From NCBI RefSeq assembly GCF_024160145.1, contig NZ_JAMYWQ010000026.1, positions 1 through 64,000 on the forward strand: 64,000 bases of DNA, given 5' to 3'. Below are positions 48,811 to 56,981 of this stretch, in pieces. The notes under the pieces are model-generated. The model ran no database searches and had not been told where the DNA came from. It saw only the letters and a list, made by a program, of their open reading frames with translations. This DNA comes from Serratia nevei. Its GTDB lineage: Bacteria > Pseudomonadota > Gammaproteobacteria > Enterobacterales > Enterobacteriaceae. How positions within the stretch are numbered: position 1 is the first letter of the stretch; each line of letters opens with the position of its first letter. A program made the position numbers and the translations under genes.

Positions 48811-50324
48811 ATGGGATCGCGGCCGGCAAACTGCGCCGGCCTCACGGGCACCAGGCCTTTGCCCTGCACGGCGCCAAGCGGGTTATGGATATGTGCATGC
48901 AGATATTCCCGCAGCGCGCTCTTGCTCCAGCCCGCGTTCTGCAGCATTTGGGCGTGATCGGGCGTCAGGACAATCAAGATTCGCCCCGGGATATACGCGT
49001 TCATGCGCCCCAGATGGGTGGCGCTGTCGACAATCACCTCGAGCAGGCTGTCCGCCGTTTGGCTCAGAAAATCGACCACGTCGGTCGGCGGTTCCGCCTT
49101 CATCAGATACACGCTGGTCGCCTCAGGCCCGAACCGCTCTTCATTCAACGTCGGCCACGGGCTGTGGCTCAGGCTTTCGGCAAAACAGTAAGTGAATTCA
49201 ACCGGCGAGCCGAGGCAGCCCAGATCCGCTTTGCCCGGGTAGGCGCGGCACACATTGAGGATCGTCAGGTTAACGGCCCGGCCAATGGTGGCGTTGGCAC
49301 GAAATCCTGGCCCCATGCAGCCCTGGCCAGAACTGATCCCCAGTTCGCCGGCAATCGGGCCGCTGACCAGCACCAGGTTGCCGCCGTTATACGAGGTGGT
49401 GATGGATTGCTGGAAGTTGAACGCCGGATCGGCCATGGCACGGAGCGTCGCCGTCACAATGGGCAAGAAGGCGGGTTTGCAGCCGGCCAGAATGCTGTTG
49501 ACGACCACATCCCGCACGCGGATATTTTTGCCTGAAGGCCCCGCCTCAGGGATCAGCACGGTATCCAGCGGCTCGGCACAGTATTCCAGCATGGCGGCAA
49601 AACGCGCCGGCGTCGGCGGGATCACCGGCAAACCATCGCCGATAGACAGGCTTTCATACTCCGCCATCAGCGCGTCCAGGCCGCTGTAGCGCATCATTTC
49701 CACCCCGGACACATGCCGATCGCGGTCCATCTTCGGATGAAGTTCAGCGGCGGCCTGCGTATTGCCGGCACAAGTGAGCGCCGCCAACACGCAGGCGCGC
49801 TGGGCGTCAACCTGACGGCGGATATCGCTGACGGTGCTGGCCTGATAGATATCGAGACGGCAAATGCACAGCTGCCCCGCCCGGTAATGCGCCACGTGTT
49901 CGGCCAGATTGTCTCCGGGAGGCGAGGCGATCAAGAGCGTGGCGATCCCTCTTTTCTCCAGTTCAATGGCGAGGATGGTGGTCATCACCGACGTTCCCAT
50001 GTCGGCTAACGCCACCACGGCGGCCTGAACCTGCCTTTGCGCCAAATTGTCCGCCAGCGCGCGGATCTGTTCCGTCATGGTGCCGCGCACCGACTGACGA
50101 ACATGTTCGATATGGTGAATGCCGTGTTCATTCAACACCGCCTCAAGACGGGTGAATATTTCACGGTAATGACAAAAATCCAACTTGGTATTGTCAAAAA
50201 ACAGGACTTTGCCGTCCCTTAATGCCTGCAGGCTGGGGCGCGGCGCCAACTGTAATGCGTAAAATTGGTTCTCTCCACGCGGATCAAAAATAGCATCGGC
50301 CAACTCATCGTTCATCATTATCAT
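48771..50324 (-). CDS. UGSC-family protein with C-terminal GDGLPVIPPT domain
   Basis: A 517-residue protein, not assigned a reaction. The N-terminal part (about 30-165) resembles UGSC-family (seleno)proteins: GKVLFFDNTK, then ALADMGTSVMTTILAIELEKRGI. The motif normally (Sec/Cys)-Gly-Ser-Cys is Met109-Gly-Thr-Ser112, so no redox pair remains. The second part (about 225-480) is the conserved domain often linked with UGSC: IGDGLPVIPPTPARF, SILAGCKPAFLPIV, LGISSGQGCMGPGFRANATIGRA. The last ~20 residues (GRDPMPASPAPAASCRR) run through enolase-derived DNA in a shifted frame, so the natural C-terminus seems lost. AGGGTAAACA precedes the ATG. Confidence 0.75.
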   Translation of the reverse strand: MIMMNDELADAIFDPRGENQFYALQLAPRPSLQALRDGKVLFFDNTKLDFCHYREIFTRLEAVLNEHGIHHIEHVRQSVRGTMTEQIRALADNLAQRQVQAAVVALADMGTSVMTTILAIELEKRGIATLLIASPPGDNLAEHVAHYRAGQLCICRLDIYQASTVSDIRRQVDAQRACVLAALTCAGNTQAAAELHPKMDRDRHVSGVEMMRYSGLDALMAEYESLSIGDGLPVIPPTPARFAAMLEYCAEPLDTVLIPEAGPSGKNIRVRDVVVNSILAGCKPAFLPIVTATLRAMADPAFNFQQSITTSYNGGNLVLVSGPIAGELGISSGQGCMGPGFRANATIGRAVNLTILNVCRAYPGKADLGCLGSPVEFTYCFAESLSHSPWPTLNEERFGPEATSVYLMKAEPPTDVVDFLSQTADSLLEVIVDSATHLGRMNAYIPGRILIVLTPDHAQMLQNAGWSKSALREYLHAHIHNPLGAVQGKGLVPVRPAQFAGRDPMPASPAPAASCRR

Positions 50325-50637
50325 TGTTTACCCTGAGGTTTTCGGGATAAAAATAGTAGCAATGAGCCTAAATCGCGGAATATAGAAAATACGCCAGTTA
50401 ATTGCCAAAGTCCGCCAAGCTGGCGCCACGCGGGCAAAACCGCCCGCCGCTCTTTCGCCTTTTCATCAACCGGCATTTGCTTTACTCTTGGGCGACATAG
50501 TGCCGCCAGTGGCGCGTTTGGGACAGATTGCCATGCATCAACTCTACAGCTACCTTTGCGCTATCCATGCGCTGCCGTCACCGGTAAGAACGGTCAATAA
50601 GACGGAAACCGTCGAACGGTTCCAGGAAGGGGAAAAC
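50325..50637. other. Divergent region between the UGSC gene and the 73-codon gene
   Basis: About 310 bp, AT-rich near the UGSC start (50330-50410). No additional gene is supported. The frame of the 73-codon gene extends up to 50488 but without a ribosome binding site there. Confidence 0.4.
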
Positions 50638-50859
50638 ATGATCGAAGAACGTGAAATCCTTTACACGTTCAATAATGGCGTTCAGGTTTTATATAAAAGG
50701 GAATCGGATACGTTCCAATCGGATGATGTTTGCCGTGAGTGCTGGGTAAGTTATGAAGTGGTGCACGACGGCGAATATGCCATTTCACCGCAGAAAAAGC
50801 AGTTTTATAATCGCTGCCAGGAAGAATTCTGGCTAAAAATGCAGTCTGAATACGCCTGA
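50638..50859 (+). CDS. 73-residue protein of unknown function
   Basis: Starts MIEEREILYTFNNGVQVLYK and contains CRECWVSYEV and YNRCQEEFWLKM. It is soluble, acidic and aromatic-rich, with three cysteines and no signal or membrane segment. AAGGGGAAAAC lies directly before the ATG, a very good ribosome binding site, and a bidirectional terminator follows seven bases after the stop, so I consider it real. It faces against all its neighbours, between the aconitase X and UGSC genes. I do not recognise the family. Confidence 0.65.
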   Translation: MIEEREILYTFNNGVQVLYKRESDTFQSDDVCRECWVSYEVVHDGEYAISPQKKQFYNRCQEEFWLKMQSEYA

Positions 50860-50865
50860 AAATAT

Positions 50866-50904
50866 AAAGACACCGGCCCATTGCTCAACCGGTGCTTTAT
50901 TTAT
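50866..50904. terminator. Bidirectional Rho-independent terminator
   Basis: Stem CACCGG/CCGGTG (50871-50876 / 50889-50894) extended by AAAG/CTTT with one bulge, and a 12-base loop. TTTATTT follows on the plus strand and CTTTATATTTT on the minus strand. It ends the 73-codon gene from the left and the aconitase X pair from the right. Confidence 0.75.
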
Positions 50905-50911
50905 CTGTGAC

Positions 50912-51310
50912 CTAACACGCCGCAATGGCAATGTCTTCGCCGTTAATGACCACTTGCTGGCCATGCCTGAACAGCGCCAAAACGTCCCCGTCGAAGCTGT
51001 CAAAAATGGGGATGTCTATCGCCATCGCCGACTCAAAAAGAATCGGGTCCGCACGATTGCAAATAATCGCCACCGGCGCGTTACCCAGTTGAAGCGCCTC
51101 GTAAATCAAAAATGGCGCCATGGTTCCCCCTTTGCCGCCCGGGCACACCAGCACCTTGCCCGCCAACGACTCCCCATAGCGCGGATGATGCGGGATCAGC
51201 AGCGCCCCGGTCTGAGGATCGAAGTCGCCGATGAACGAAAATGCCTGTTCGACGAGAAACGCCTCGGCGGTCACGCGCCCGGGATTCAGCGATCTGGCTT
51301 GTAATTTCAT
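50912..51310 (-). CDS. Aconitase X swivel-domain (small) subunit
   Basis: A 132-residue DUF126-type swivel domain: VTAEAFLVEQAFSFIGDFDPQTG, then HHPRYGESLAGKVLVCPGGKGGTM, then GNAPVAIICNRADPIL. It pairs with the catalytic subunit encoded just upstream to make a type II aconitase X, a family known to include cis-3-hydroxy-L-proline dehydratase in bacteria and phosphomevalonate dehydratase in archaea. The position usually holding a conserved Ser after the Lys-Gly (KGST) is Gly62 here. The start at 51310 overlaps the large-subunit stop (ATGA). Confidence 0.85.
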   Translation of the reverse strand: MKLQARSLNPGRVTAEAFLVEQAFSFIGDFDPQTGALLIPHHPRYGESLAGKVLVCPGGKGGTMAPFLIYEALQLGNAPVAIICNRADPILFESAMAIDIPIFDSFDGDVLALFRHGQQVVINGEDIAIAAC

Positions 51311-52623
51311 GCGGTTACCTTCGGTGTGAAGACGGTTGAATCGAGCAATGACTGAATACAACATTCGATGTCCGCAACGCCTACGCAGAGGCGTTTCTGA
51401 TTCAACTGCGTGATGTAGTGAGCCGCTTTCATCGAAGACGTCATTACGGAATTGACCTGCGCCGGAATGGGGGAATCAGGAATGGTGGACATACAGGCGC
51501 TGACCATGACGCCGCCCGCACGTTCAATGGTCGCCGCATAGCCCATTTCCCTGGCGAGCTGGTATTGCTGATGCGCCAACCCGATCCATAAATGTTTATG
51601 GCGCGGAATATGCCGCCCCGCCAGCAAACCGGCGAGTAACCGGATCTCCTGAATGGTCAGGTGTGGGCACCCCAGCACCACCATATCGGTCGGCGCCATG
51701 TCCCGCTTCGGCGTCACGCCGGCCTGCGGCGGCAACAGAGGAAAGCCCGATCCGTTCTTCGGCGCATACTGCGCCAGCGACTGACGCAATATCTCGCGGC
51801 CGACCGAAATCTTTTTCACCGGCCAGCGCCCGCCAAGCGCTTCTTTCAGCGTGTCGGCTTCCGGCGTCACCCCGAGAACATGACAAACCCCCACCGAGCC
51901 CGTGACCGTCAGCGGGATCATGATCTGCTTAAGATGGTCCATGCCGAGTTCACGGTCGATGCCGTCGATCACGATATTATGCGATTTGGCCTGCGCCCCC
52001 AGGTAATAACCTATCGCGCTAAGCTCCGTTTTTGAGAGCCGATTCGCATCGAGCCCGTCAAACGTGACCTGCACCTCTGCCAGGCGGTTGCTATCCAGAA
52101 ATAGTCCGTAATAAGGCGAACGGCCTGTAATGGCCGCCGCCAGCGTGAGCAACGCCCCGTCGCGATTACAGCGCGCGCCGATGATCGAATTCACCAGCAC
52201 CTGCCCTCCGGAACCGATCCAGGAGACGTAGTCGCCTTTTTTCGGCAGGCTGCCCACCATCGCCGGGTAGCAGGTATAGGTTTGATTAAACCCTTTCTCC
52301 GCAAACAGTGCCGCGCGGCGTTTCACATCGGGAAGTTTCGCCTGCGCATACTGCGTGTCGATGCCCATCGAGGGCCAGGCACTGGGGCAAAGCGCGGACA
52401 TGTGGGGATGCAGGGTGGTCATGACGGGCAGCGTTTCCACCCCCTCCGTCAGCGTTTCCAGCAGCCCCAAGGGAATATTGGGAATAACGTGCGCGCTGGC
52501 GATATTAACCAGCTTCGGCGCGCCAAAGGCTTTCGAAAAATTGACGAGCACCTGCATGCACTTTTGCACGCCAGGCCCGGCCGCGCCGGCAAGGTATGCC
52601 TGATCCGTTTCGGTTAGTTGCAT
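51307..52623 (-). CDS. Aconitase X catalytic (large) subunit
   Basis: A 438-residue DUF521-type protein, cytoplasmic Fe-S hydro-lyase. Landmarks are MQVLVNFSKAFGAPKLVNIASAHVIP, TLHPHMSAL, CYPAMVGSLPKKGDYVSW with SGGQVLVNSIIGARCNRDG, and VVLGCPHLTIQEIRLLAGLL. The likely cluster cysteines lie in GARCNRDG, LGCPH and the late VSACMST region. The substrate is unknown: in bacteria this family dehydrates 3-hydroxyprolines, but no proline racemase, reductase or transporter of that pathway is nearby. It starts the two-gene unit; AAGGA precedes the ATG by 11 bases. Confidence 0.87.
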   Translation of the reverse strand: MQLTETDQAYLAGAAGPGVQKCMQVLVNFSKAFGAPKLVNIASAHVIPNIPLGLLETLTEGVETLPVMTTLHPHMSALCPSAWPSMGIDTQYAQAKLPDVKRRAALFAEKGFNQTYTCYPAMVGSLPKKGDYVSWIGSGGQVLVNSIIGARCNRDGALLTLAAAITGRSPYYGLFLDSNRLAEVQVTFDGLDANRLSKTELSAIGYYLGAQAKSHNIVIDGIDRELGMDHLKQIMIPLTVTGSVGVCHVLGVTPEADTLKEALGGRWPVKKISVGREILRQSLAQYAPKNGSGFPLLPPQAGVTPKRDMAPTDMVVLGCPHLTIQEIRLLAGLLAGRHIPRHKHLWIGLAHQQYQLAREMGYAATIERAGGVMVSACMSTIPDSPIPAQVNSVMTSSMKAAHYITQLNQKRLCVGVADIECCIQSLLDSTVFTPKVTA

Positions 52624-52686
52624 AAGTCACTGATTCCTTGGAGGGAGCGCCAGAGAGGCCCCTGCAATGTTTAGCGTGACGAGAAA

Positions 52687-52716
52687 TTAACACTACGGAC
52701 TGAATGGAAATATCAA
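52687..52716 (-). promoter_or_regulatory. Possible promoter of the aconitase X pair
   Basis: On the minus strand, TTGATA (52711-52716) and TGTTAA (52687-52692), 18 bp apart, in AT-rich DNA about 65 bp before the start codon. Confidence 0.3.
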
Positions 52717-52802
52717 TAATCAGAAGATTAATAACAACAAGCGGCCAACTTGCGCCGCAGCGGCGGCACGTGCACGGCCGCCGCAAACCATCGGCTCATT
52801 GC

Positions 52803-53414
52803 CTACGCCGCGCTTTCTTTCCCCGCCAGATACAGGCTCAGCACGCCGGGCAGCTCCGCCAGCGAAAACGCCACGCTCTGCGGCGCCGTTTTGAAGATGT
52901 GGTGCAAGGTGCCGGCCACCAGGCTTTGCAACAGCCGGGTTTGTTGCAGGATCTCCGCTTCGGCGGTCTCGGGGCGGCGCAGCTGCAGCACTCTGGCGAT
53001 CAGCGCCAGGAAGGTGGACTTTTCGTCCGGCAGGTTCATCTCCCGCATTACCGGCAGGTAATCGGTGTGCTCGCGCAAATATTGCGCATAGGGTGAAAAC
53101 AGCCGCTGGATCACCTCTTCAGCGGAGAGACCGCGCCATTCGTCATCACTGGCCAACGCCATGTCGCGCACCAGCGCCTCGACCGACTCGGTATGCCGAT
53201 CCGCCAGCGCCTTGATCACCGCGTGGCGATCGGGGAAGAAGTGATACATCGAGCCGATGGAGGTTTTGGCGTGTTTGGCGAGCCGCTGCATGCTGAGCGC
53301 CGCCAGCCCGTCCTGCGCCACGATCGCCGCCGCCGAGTCCAGAATGGTTTGTACGCGCTGCCGCCCTCTTTCCTGCTGCGGCTCCCGCCCGGTGATGTGT
53401 TCGTCGATATGCAT
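52803..53414 (-). CDS. TetR-family repressor
   Basis: A 203-residue TetR regulator. The N-terminal HTH is RQRVQTILDSAAAIVAQDGLAALSMQRLAKHAKTSIGSMYHFFPDR in outline, and the C-terminal ligand domain is helical. It is divergent from the ytcA-mdtN-mdtO-like efflux genes with an inverted repeat between them, so it most likely represses that pump until a toxic ligand binds. The ATG at 53414 has only a weak upstream AGG. Confidence 0.88.
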   Translation of the reverse strand: MHIDEHITGREPQQERGRQRVQTILDSAAAIVAQDGLAALSMQRLAKHAKTSIGSMYHFFPDRHAVIKALADRHTESVEALVRDMALASDDEWRGLSAEEVIQRLFSPYAQYLREHTDYLPVMREMNLPDEKSTFLALIARVLQLRRPETAEAEILQQTRLLQSLVAGTLHHIFKTAPQSVAFSLAELPGVLSLYLAGKESAA

Positions 53415-53482
53415 ATTCGTATCTGCCTACTATGATCGAAACATTATACCCATTTGCCGCAACGAAGGCAGAGCAACACAAA

Positions 53483-53530
53483 AAACTAGATTAATTCCTC
53501 TAGTTTGGAGTAGAGTATTTATTCTAGTTT
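53483..53530. promoter_or_regulatory. Inverted repeat operator between tetR-type gene and efflux genes
   Basis: AAACTAGA (53483-53490) and TCTAGTTT (53499-53506) form a perfect inverted repeat with an 8-bp spacer. A third copy, TCTAGTTT, is at 53523-53530, 24 bp from the second. This is the expected form of a TetR-family operator. Confidence 0.65.
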
Positions 53531-53630
53531 ACCCTGACGCAAGCGCAGGGGAGACAAACAGTGATCTCACTCACTGAAAAAGAGTCATTTCATTCGGCCC
53601 GTCGCCCAAGCCAATCGCCAGAGAACGCCT

Positions 53631-53894
53631 ATGCCCGACAAAAAACTGTTTATCACCTGCCTGACCGCGCTGTTGCTCACCGGGTGCTCGCCGGCACCGT
53701 CGATGGTGGTGTTCGGCGCCTCGTTCCCCGACTGGTTGTTTTGCCTGTGCGGCGGCGTGGCGGGCATGGTGGCGATCCACCTGTTGCTGCGCACCCCGGA
53801 AAAACGCGCCTGGCTGGCGCCGCAGCTGTTGACGTATCCGGCGCTGACCGCGCTGATTGCCATGCTGACCTGGTTACTGGTTTTCCCCCACTGA
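53631..53894 (+). CDS. ytcA: YtcA-like small lipoprotein of an efflux operon
   Basis: An 87-residue protein with a lipoprotein signal (LLLTGC, lipidated Cys19) followed by two membrane helices (about 35-52 and 66-84). The pattern SPAPSMVVFGASFPDWLFC matches YtcA of E. coli, the first gene of ytcA-mdtN-mdtO-mdtP. It ends 10 bp before the mdtN-like gene. The role in the pump is unknown. Confidence 0.82.
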   Translation: MPDKKLFITCLTALLLTGCSPAPSMVVFGASFPDWLFCLCGGVAGMVAIHLLLRTPEKRAWLAPQLLTYPALTALIAMLTWLLVFPH

Positions 53895-53904
53895 GACTGA
53901 CGCC

Positions 53905-54942
53905 ATGACCCAACCACATACCCCAAACCGGCGCAGACTGCTGGTGCTTGCCATCCTGGCGTTGACGCTCATCGTGGCCGCCGTCGTCGTCTGGCGGGTG
54001 GAAAACGCCCCCACCACCGACGATGCCTACGCCTATGCCGACACCATCGACGTGGTGCCTGAGGTGAACGGCCGCATCATCGAGATGCCGATCCGCGACA
54101 ACCAGGAAGTGCGGCAAGGCGATCTGCTGTTCCGCATCGATCCGCGCCCTTACCAGGATGCGCTGGCGGCCAGCAAGGCGCGCCTGATCACGCTGAATGA
54201 GCAAATCAAGCTGACGCAGCGCTCGGTCAACGCGCAGCAGTACAACGCCGAATCGATGAACGCCATCGTCAAACGCTCGCAGGCGCTGGTGGCGCAGGCG
54301 ACCGACACCCTCAACCGCCGGCAGAAGCTGCTCGGCAAGAACTACGTTTCGGCGGAAGAAGTGGAAACCGCCCGCACCTCCCAGCGCTCGGCGCAGGCGG
54401 AGCTGCAGGCCGCATTGCTGCAGGCGAAACAGGCGGAAGCCGCCGTCAGCGGCGTCGAAGCCCTGGTCGCGCAGCGCGCCGAAGTGCAGGCCGACATCGC
54501 CATCGCCAAACTGAACCTGGAATTCACCGAGGTCAGAGCGCCGTTCGACGGCCGCATCGCCTCGCTGAAAACCACCGTCGGCCAATATGCCTCCAGCGCC
54601 AAACCGGTATTTACGCTGATCGACACCCGCCGCTGGTACGTGGTCGCCAACTTCCGCGAAACCGACCTGAAAGGCGTACATCCCGGCGTGCCGGCCACGC
54701 TCTATCTGATGAGCGATACCGGCCAGACATTCAACGGCAAGGTGGAATCGGTCAGCTACGGCGTGCAGCCCGACGACGGCGGCACGGTGCTGGGCGGCCT
54801 GCCCAACGTATCGCGCAACATCAACTGGGTGCACGTTTCGCAGCGCTTCCCGGTCAAGATTGCGGTGGAAGCCCCCAACCCGGCGCTGTTCCGCGTGGGC
54901 GCTTCGGCGGTGGCGAAACTGAACCTGCGCCATGGAGAATAA
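53905..54942 (+). CDS. mdtN: HlyD/EmrA-family efflux adaptor, MdtN-like
   Basis: A 345-residue membrane-fusion protein: one N-terminal helix (about 12-31), biotinyl-lipoyl half-motifs (VVPEVNGRIIEMPIRDNQEVRQGDLLFRIDP), a long coiled coil (about 85-190), and a barrel (RAPFDGRIASLKTTVGQYA). It resembles MdtN, which links an FUSC-type pump to an outer-membrane channel. It is encoded between ytcA and the MdtO-like pump. No outer-membrane factor (MdtP) follows, so TolC or a distant factor must serve. Confidence 0.87.
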   Translation: MTQPHTPNRRRLLVLAILALTLIVAAVVVWRVENAPTTDDAYAYADTIDVVPEVNGRIIEMPIRDNQEVRQGDLLFRIDPRPYQDALAASKARLITLNEQIKLTQRSVNAQQYNAESMNAIVKRSQALVAQATDTLNRRQKLLGKNYVSAEEVETARTSQRSAQAELQAALLQAKQAEAAVSGVEALVAQRAEVQADIAIAKLNLEFTEVRAPFDGRIASLKTTVGQYASSAKPVFTLIDTRRWYVVANFRETDLKGVHPGVPATLYLMSDTGQTFNGKVESVSYGVQPDDGGTVLGGLPNVSRNINWVHVSQRFPVKIAVEAPNPALFRVGASAVAKLNLRHGE

Positions 54943-54946
54943 AACG

Positions 54947-56911
54947 ATGTCTCGCGGCTGGCTGTCTCAGCTGATCGACGAGCTGCGCCCTTCGGACAGC
55001 CGCATCAACCTGGTGATCCGCGCCCTGCTCTCCAGCGCGATCGCCATCGTGATCTCGCAGACGCTGCAGGTGCCGTGGCTGGCGTTATCGCTGATCGCTA
55101 TCTTCTTTATCACGCAATCCAATATCGTGATCACCCGCACGATCGGCATCCTGTTTTTCGTCAGCTCGACGCTGGCGATCGGCGCCGCCATTCTGGTGCT
55201 GAAGTTCACCTACGACTACCCGATGCTGCGCATCCTGCTCTCCAGCGCGCTGTTTTTCCTCAGCGTGTTCCTGATGCGGGTGACCAAGGTCGGGGTGCTG
55301 TTCTTCCTGATGGCGCTGGTGGTGATCTACACGCAAAGCTTTGTCGATCTCACCCCGCAGGCGGAAGTGGTGATACGGCTGGTGCTGTGGGTATGGGTGG
55401 CGATCAACTACGCCATCTTGCTCACCCTGCTGGTCAATACCCTGCTGCTGCCCGCCGAGCCGCTCAAGCAGCTAAAGGGCCGGATGAGCGCAGTGTTGGA
55501 CGAAACCCGCGCCCTGTTGGCCAACGGCGACGCGACGCGCGATCTGAGCGCCATCTCGCAGCACGCCACCGAGCTGCATAAGCTGCTGCGCTTTTCGGTG
55601 ATGCGCAGCGATCGCTGCCGCGCCAACGAACCCGGTTATCTGGCGCTGATCACCCTGGTGTTGCAGCTCAATATCCTGGCCTACCAGCTGCCGCCGGCCT
55701 TTGGCGCGGCCGCGCGCGAATTGGCGCAAGAGATAGACGCCGCCTGTCGCGCGCTGCAAGCCGCAATAAACGATGACAGCGCGCTGCGATTTTCCGTCGC
55801 GATCGCCGGCAGCAGCGATCCGCAGGTGCCGGCGCCGCTCAATGAAATGGCCGGCCTCCTGCAGGTCTACGCCAACCGCAGCGATTACGCCGACACCGCG
55901 CAGGCCGCGCCGCCGCCGAAAGTGCCCTTCTTTACCCCCGATGCCTTGACCAACCCGGTTTACATCCAGTTTTCGTTGAAAACGCTGCTGACCGTGCTGG
56001 TGGCTTACGTGTTTTATACCGCCGTCGATTGGTCCGGCATTCATACCATCATGCTGAGCTGCCTGATCGTGGCGCAGCCCAGCCTTGGCGCCACGCAGCG
56101 GCGGGCGCGGCTGCGTCTCGGCGGCGCGGCGATCGGCAGCCTGCTGGCGCTGATCTCGGTGGTGTGGATCATGCCTCACCTCGACAGCCTCGTCGGGCTG
56201 TTGCTGCTGACGCTGCCGGTGATCGCCCTCTCCGCCTGGATCGCCGCCGGTTCCGAGAAGATAAGCTATGCCGGGGTGCAGATCGTATTCACCTTTTCCC
56301 TGGCGCTGCTGGAAAGCTTCGGCCCGGTCACCGAGTTGACCGAGATCCGCGATCGCCTGATCGGCATCGTGCTGGGGGTGGGGTTCGCCACCTTCATTCA
56401 CGCCACGCTGTGGCCGGAATACGAAGGGGAGTCGCTGCGGCAGCAGGTCGCTAACCTGCTGCGGGAATTGTCGCGCTTCCTCGACGGCGAGAACACCAAC
56501 GCCATCGGCATCTGGCAAAAGATCGAGGGCTGCGAAGCGGTGGTGGCCCGGGTGACGCTGGAACCAACCTGGCAGTTGGCGGATGATAACCATGAAAGCT
56601 TCACCCGGCATCTCCAACTGATCTTTAACCAAACGCGCAGCCTGTTGCTGACCAGCGAAAAGCTCAACACCTATCTGGCAGGCAGCGGCGCGGTGCTGTC
56701 CGTGCAGGAACGCGAGGCGCTGCTCGAGGTGCAACGCCAGGGCGGGCGCGTTCTCGCCGCGTATGCGGCGCAGCTTGCCAGCGCTCCGCAAGCGCTGCGG
56801 GCGCCCGACTTTCATCCACCGCTGGCCGCCCTGCACGCCGACGCCGTGCGCCACCTGGCGCAGGAGCTGAGCGACGGGGTCAATCGCCTGCCCGCCTGGG
56901 GCGACGCCTAG
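54947..56911 (+). CDS. mdtO: FUSC-family inner-membrane efflux protein, MdtO-like
   Basis: A 654-residue protein with two blocks of about five helices (roughly 15-165 and 345-490), each followed by a cytoplasmic helical domain, the arrangement of FUSC/YccS/AaeB transporters. The second block has QFSLKTLLTVLVAYVFYTAVDWSGIHTIMLSCLIVAQPSLG in outline. It probably exports aromatic or dye-like compounds with the MdtN-like adaptor. GGAGAA precedes the ATG at 54947; an ATG at 54932 overlaps that ribosome binding site. Confidence 0.87.
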   Translation: MSRGWLSQLIDELRPSDSRINLVIRALLSSAIAIVISQTLQVPWLALSLIAIFFITQSNIVITRTIGILFFVSSTLAIGAAILVLKFTYDYPMLRILLSSALFFLSVFLMRVTKVGVLFFLMALVVIYTQSFVDLTPQAEVVIRLVLWVWVAINYAILLTLLVNTLLLPAEPLKQLKGRMSAVLDETRALLANGDATRDLSAISQHATELHKLLRFSVMRSDRCRANEPGYLALITLVLQLNILAYQLPPAFGAAARELAQEIDAACRALQAAINDDSALRFSVAIAGSSDPQVPAPLNEMAGLLQVYANRSDYADTAQAAPPPKVPFFTPDALTNPVYIQFSLKTLLTVLVAYVFYTAVDWSGIHTIMLSCLIVAQPSLGATQRRARLRLGGAAIGSLLALISVVWIMPHLDSLVGLLLLTLPVIALSAWIAAGSEKISYAGVQIVFTFSLALLESFGPVTELTEIRDRLIGIVLGVGFATFIHATLWPEYEGESLRQQVANLLRELSRFLDGENTNAIGIWQKIEGCEAVVARVTLEPTWQLADDNHESFTRHLQLIFNQTRSLLLTSEKLNTYLAGSGAVLSVQEREALLEVQRQGGRVLAAYAAQLASAPQALRAPDFHPPLAALHADAVRHLAQELSDGVNRLPAWGDA

Positions 56912-56981
56912 CATTTTCCGTTTGTGGCCGAGCACGCCCGGCGCAATGCGCTATAGTGAGCACAAACCACCGGGAGATACC

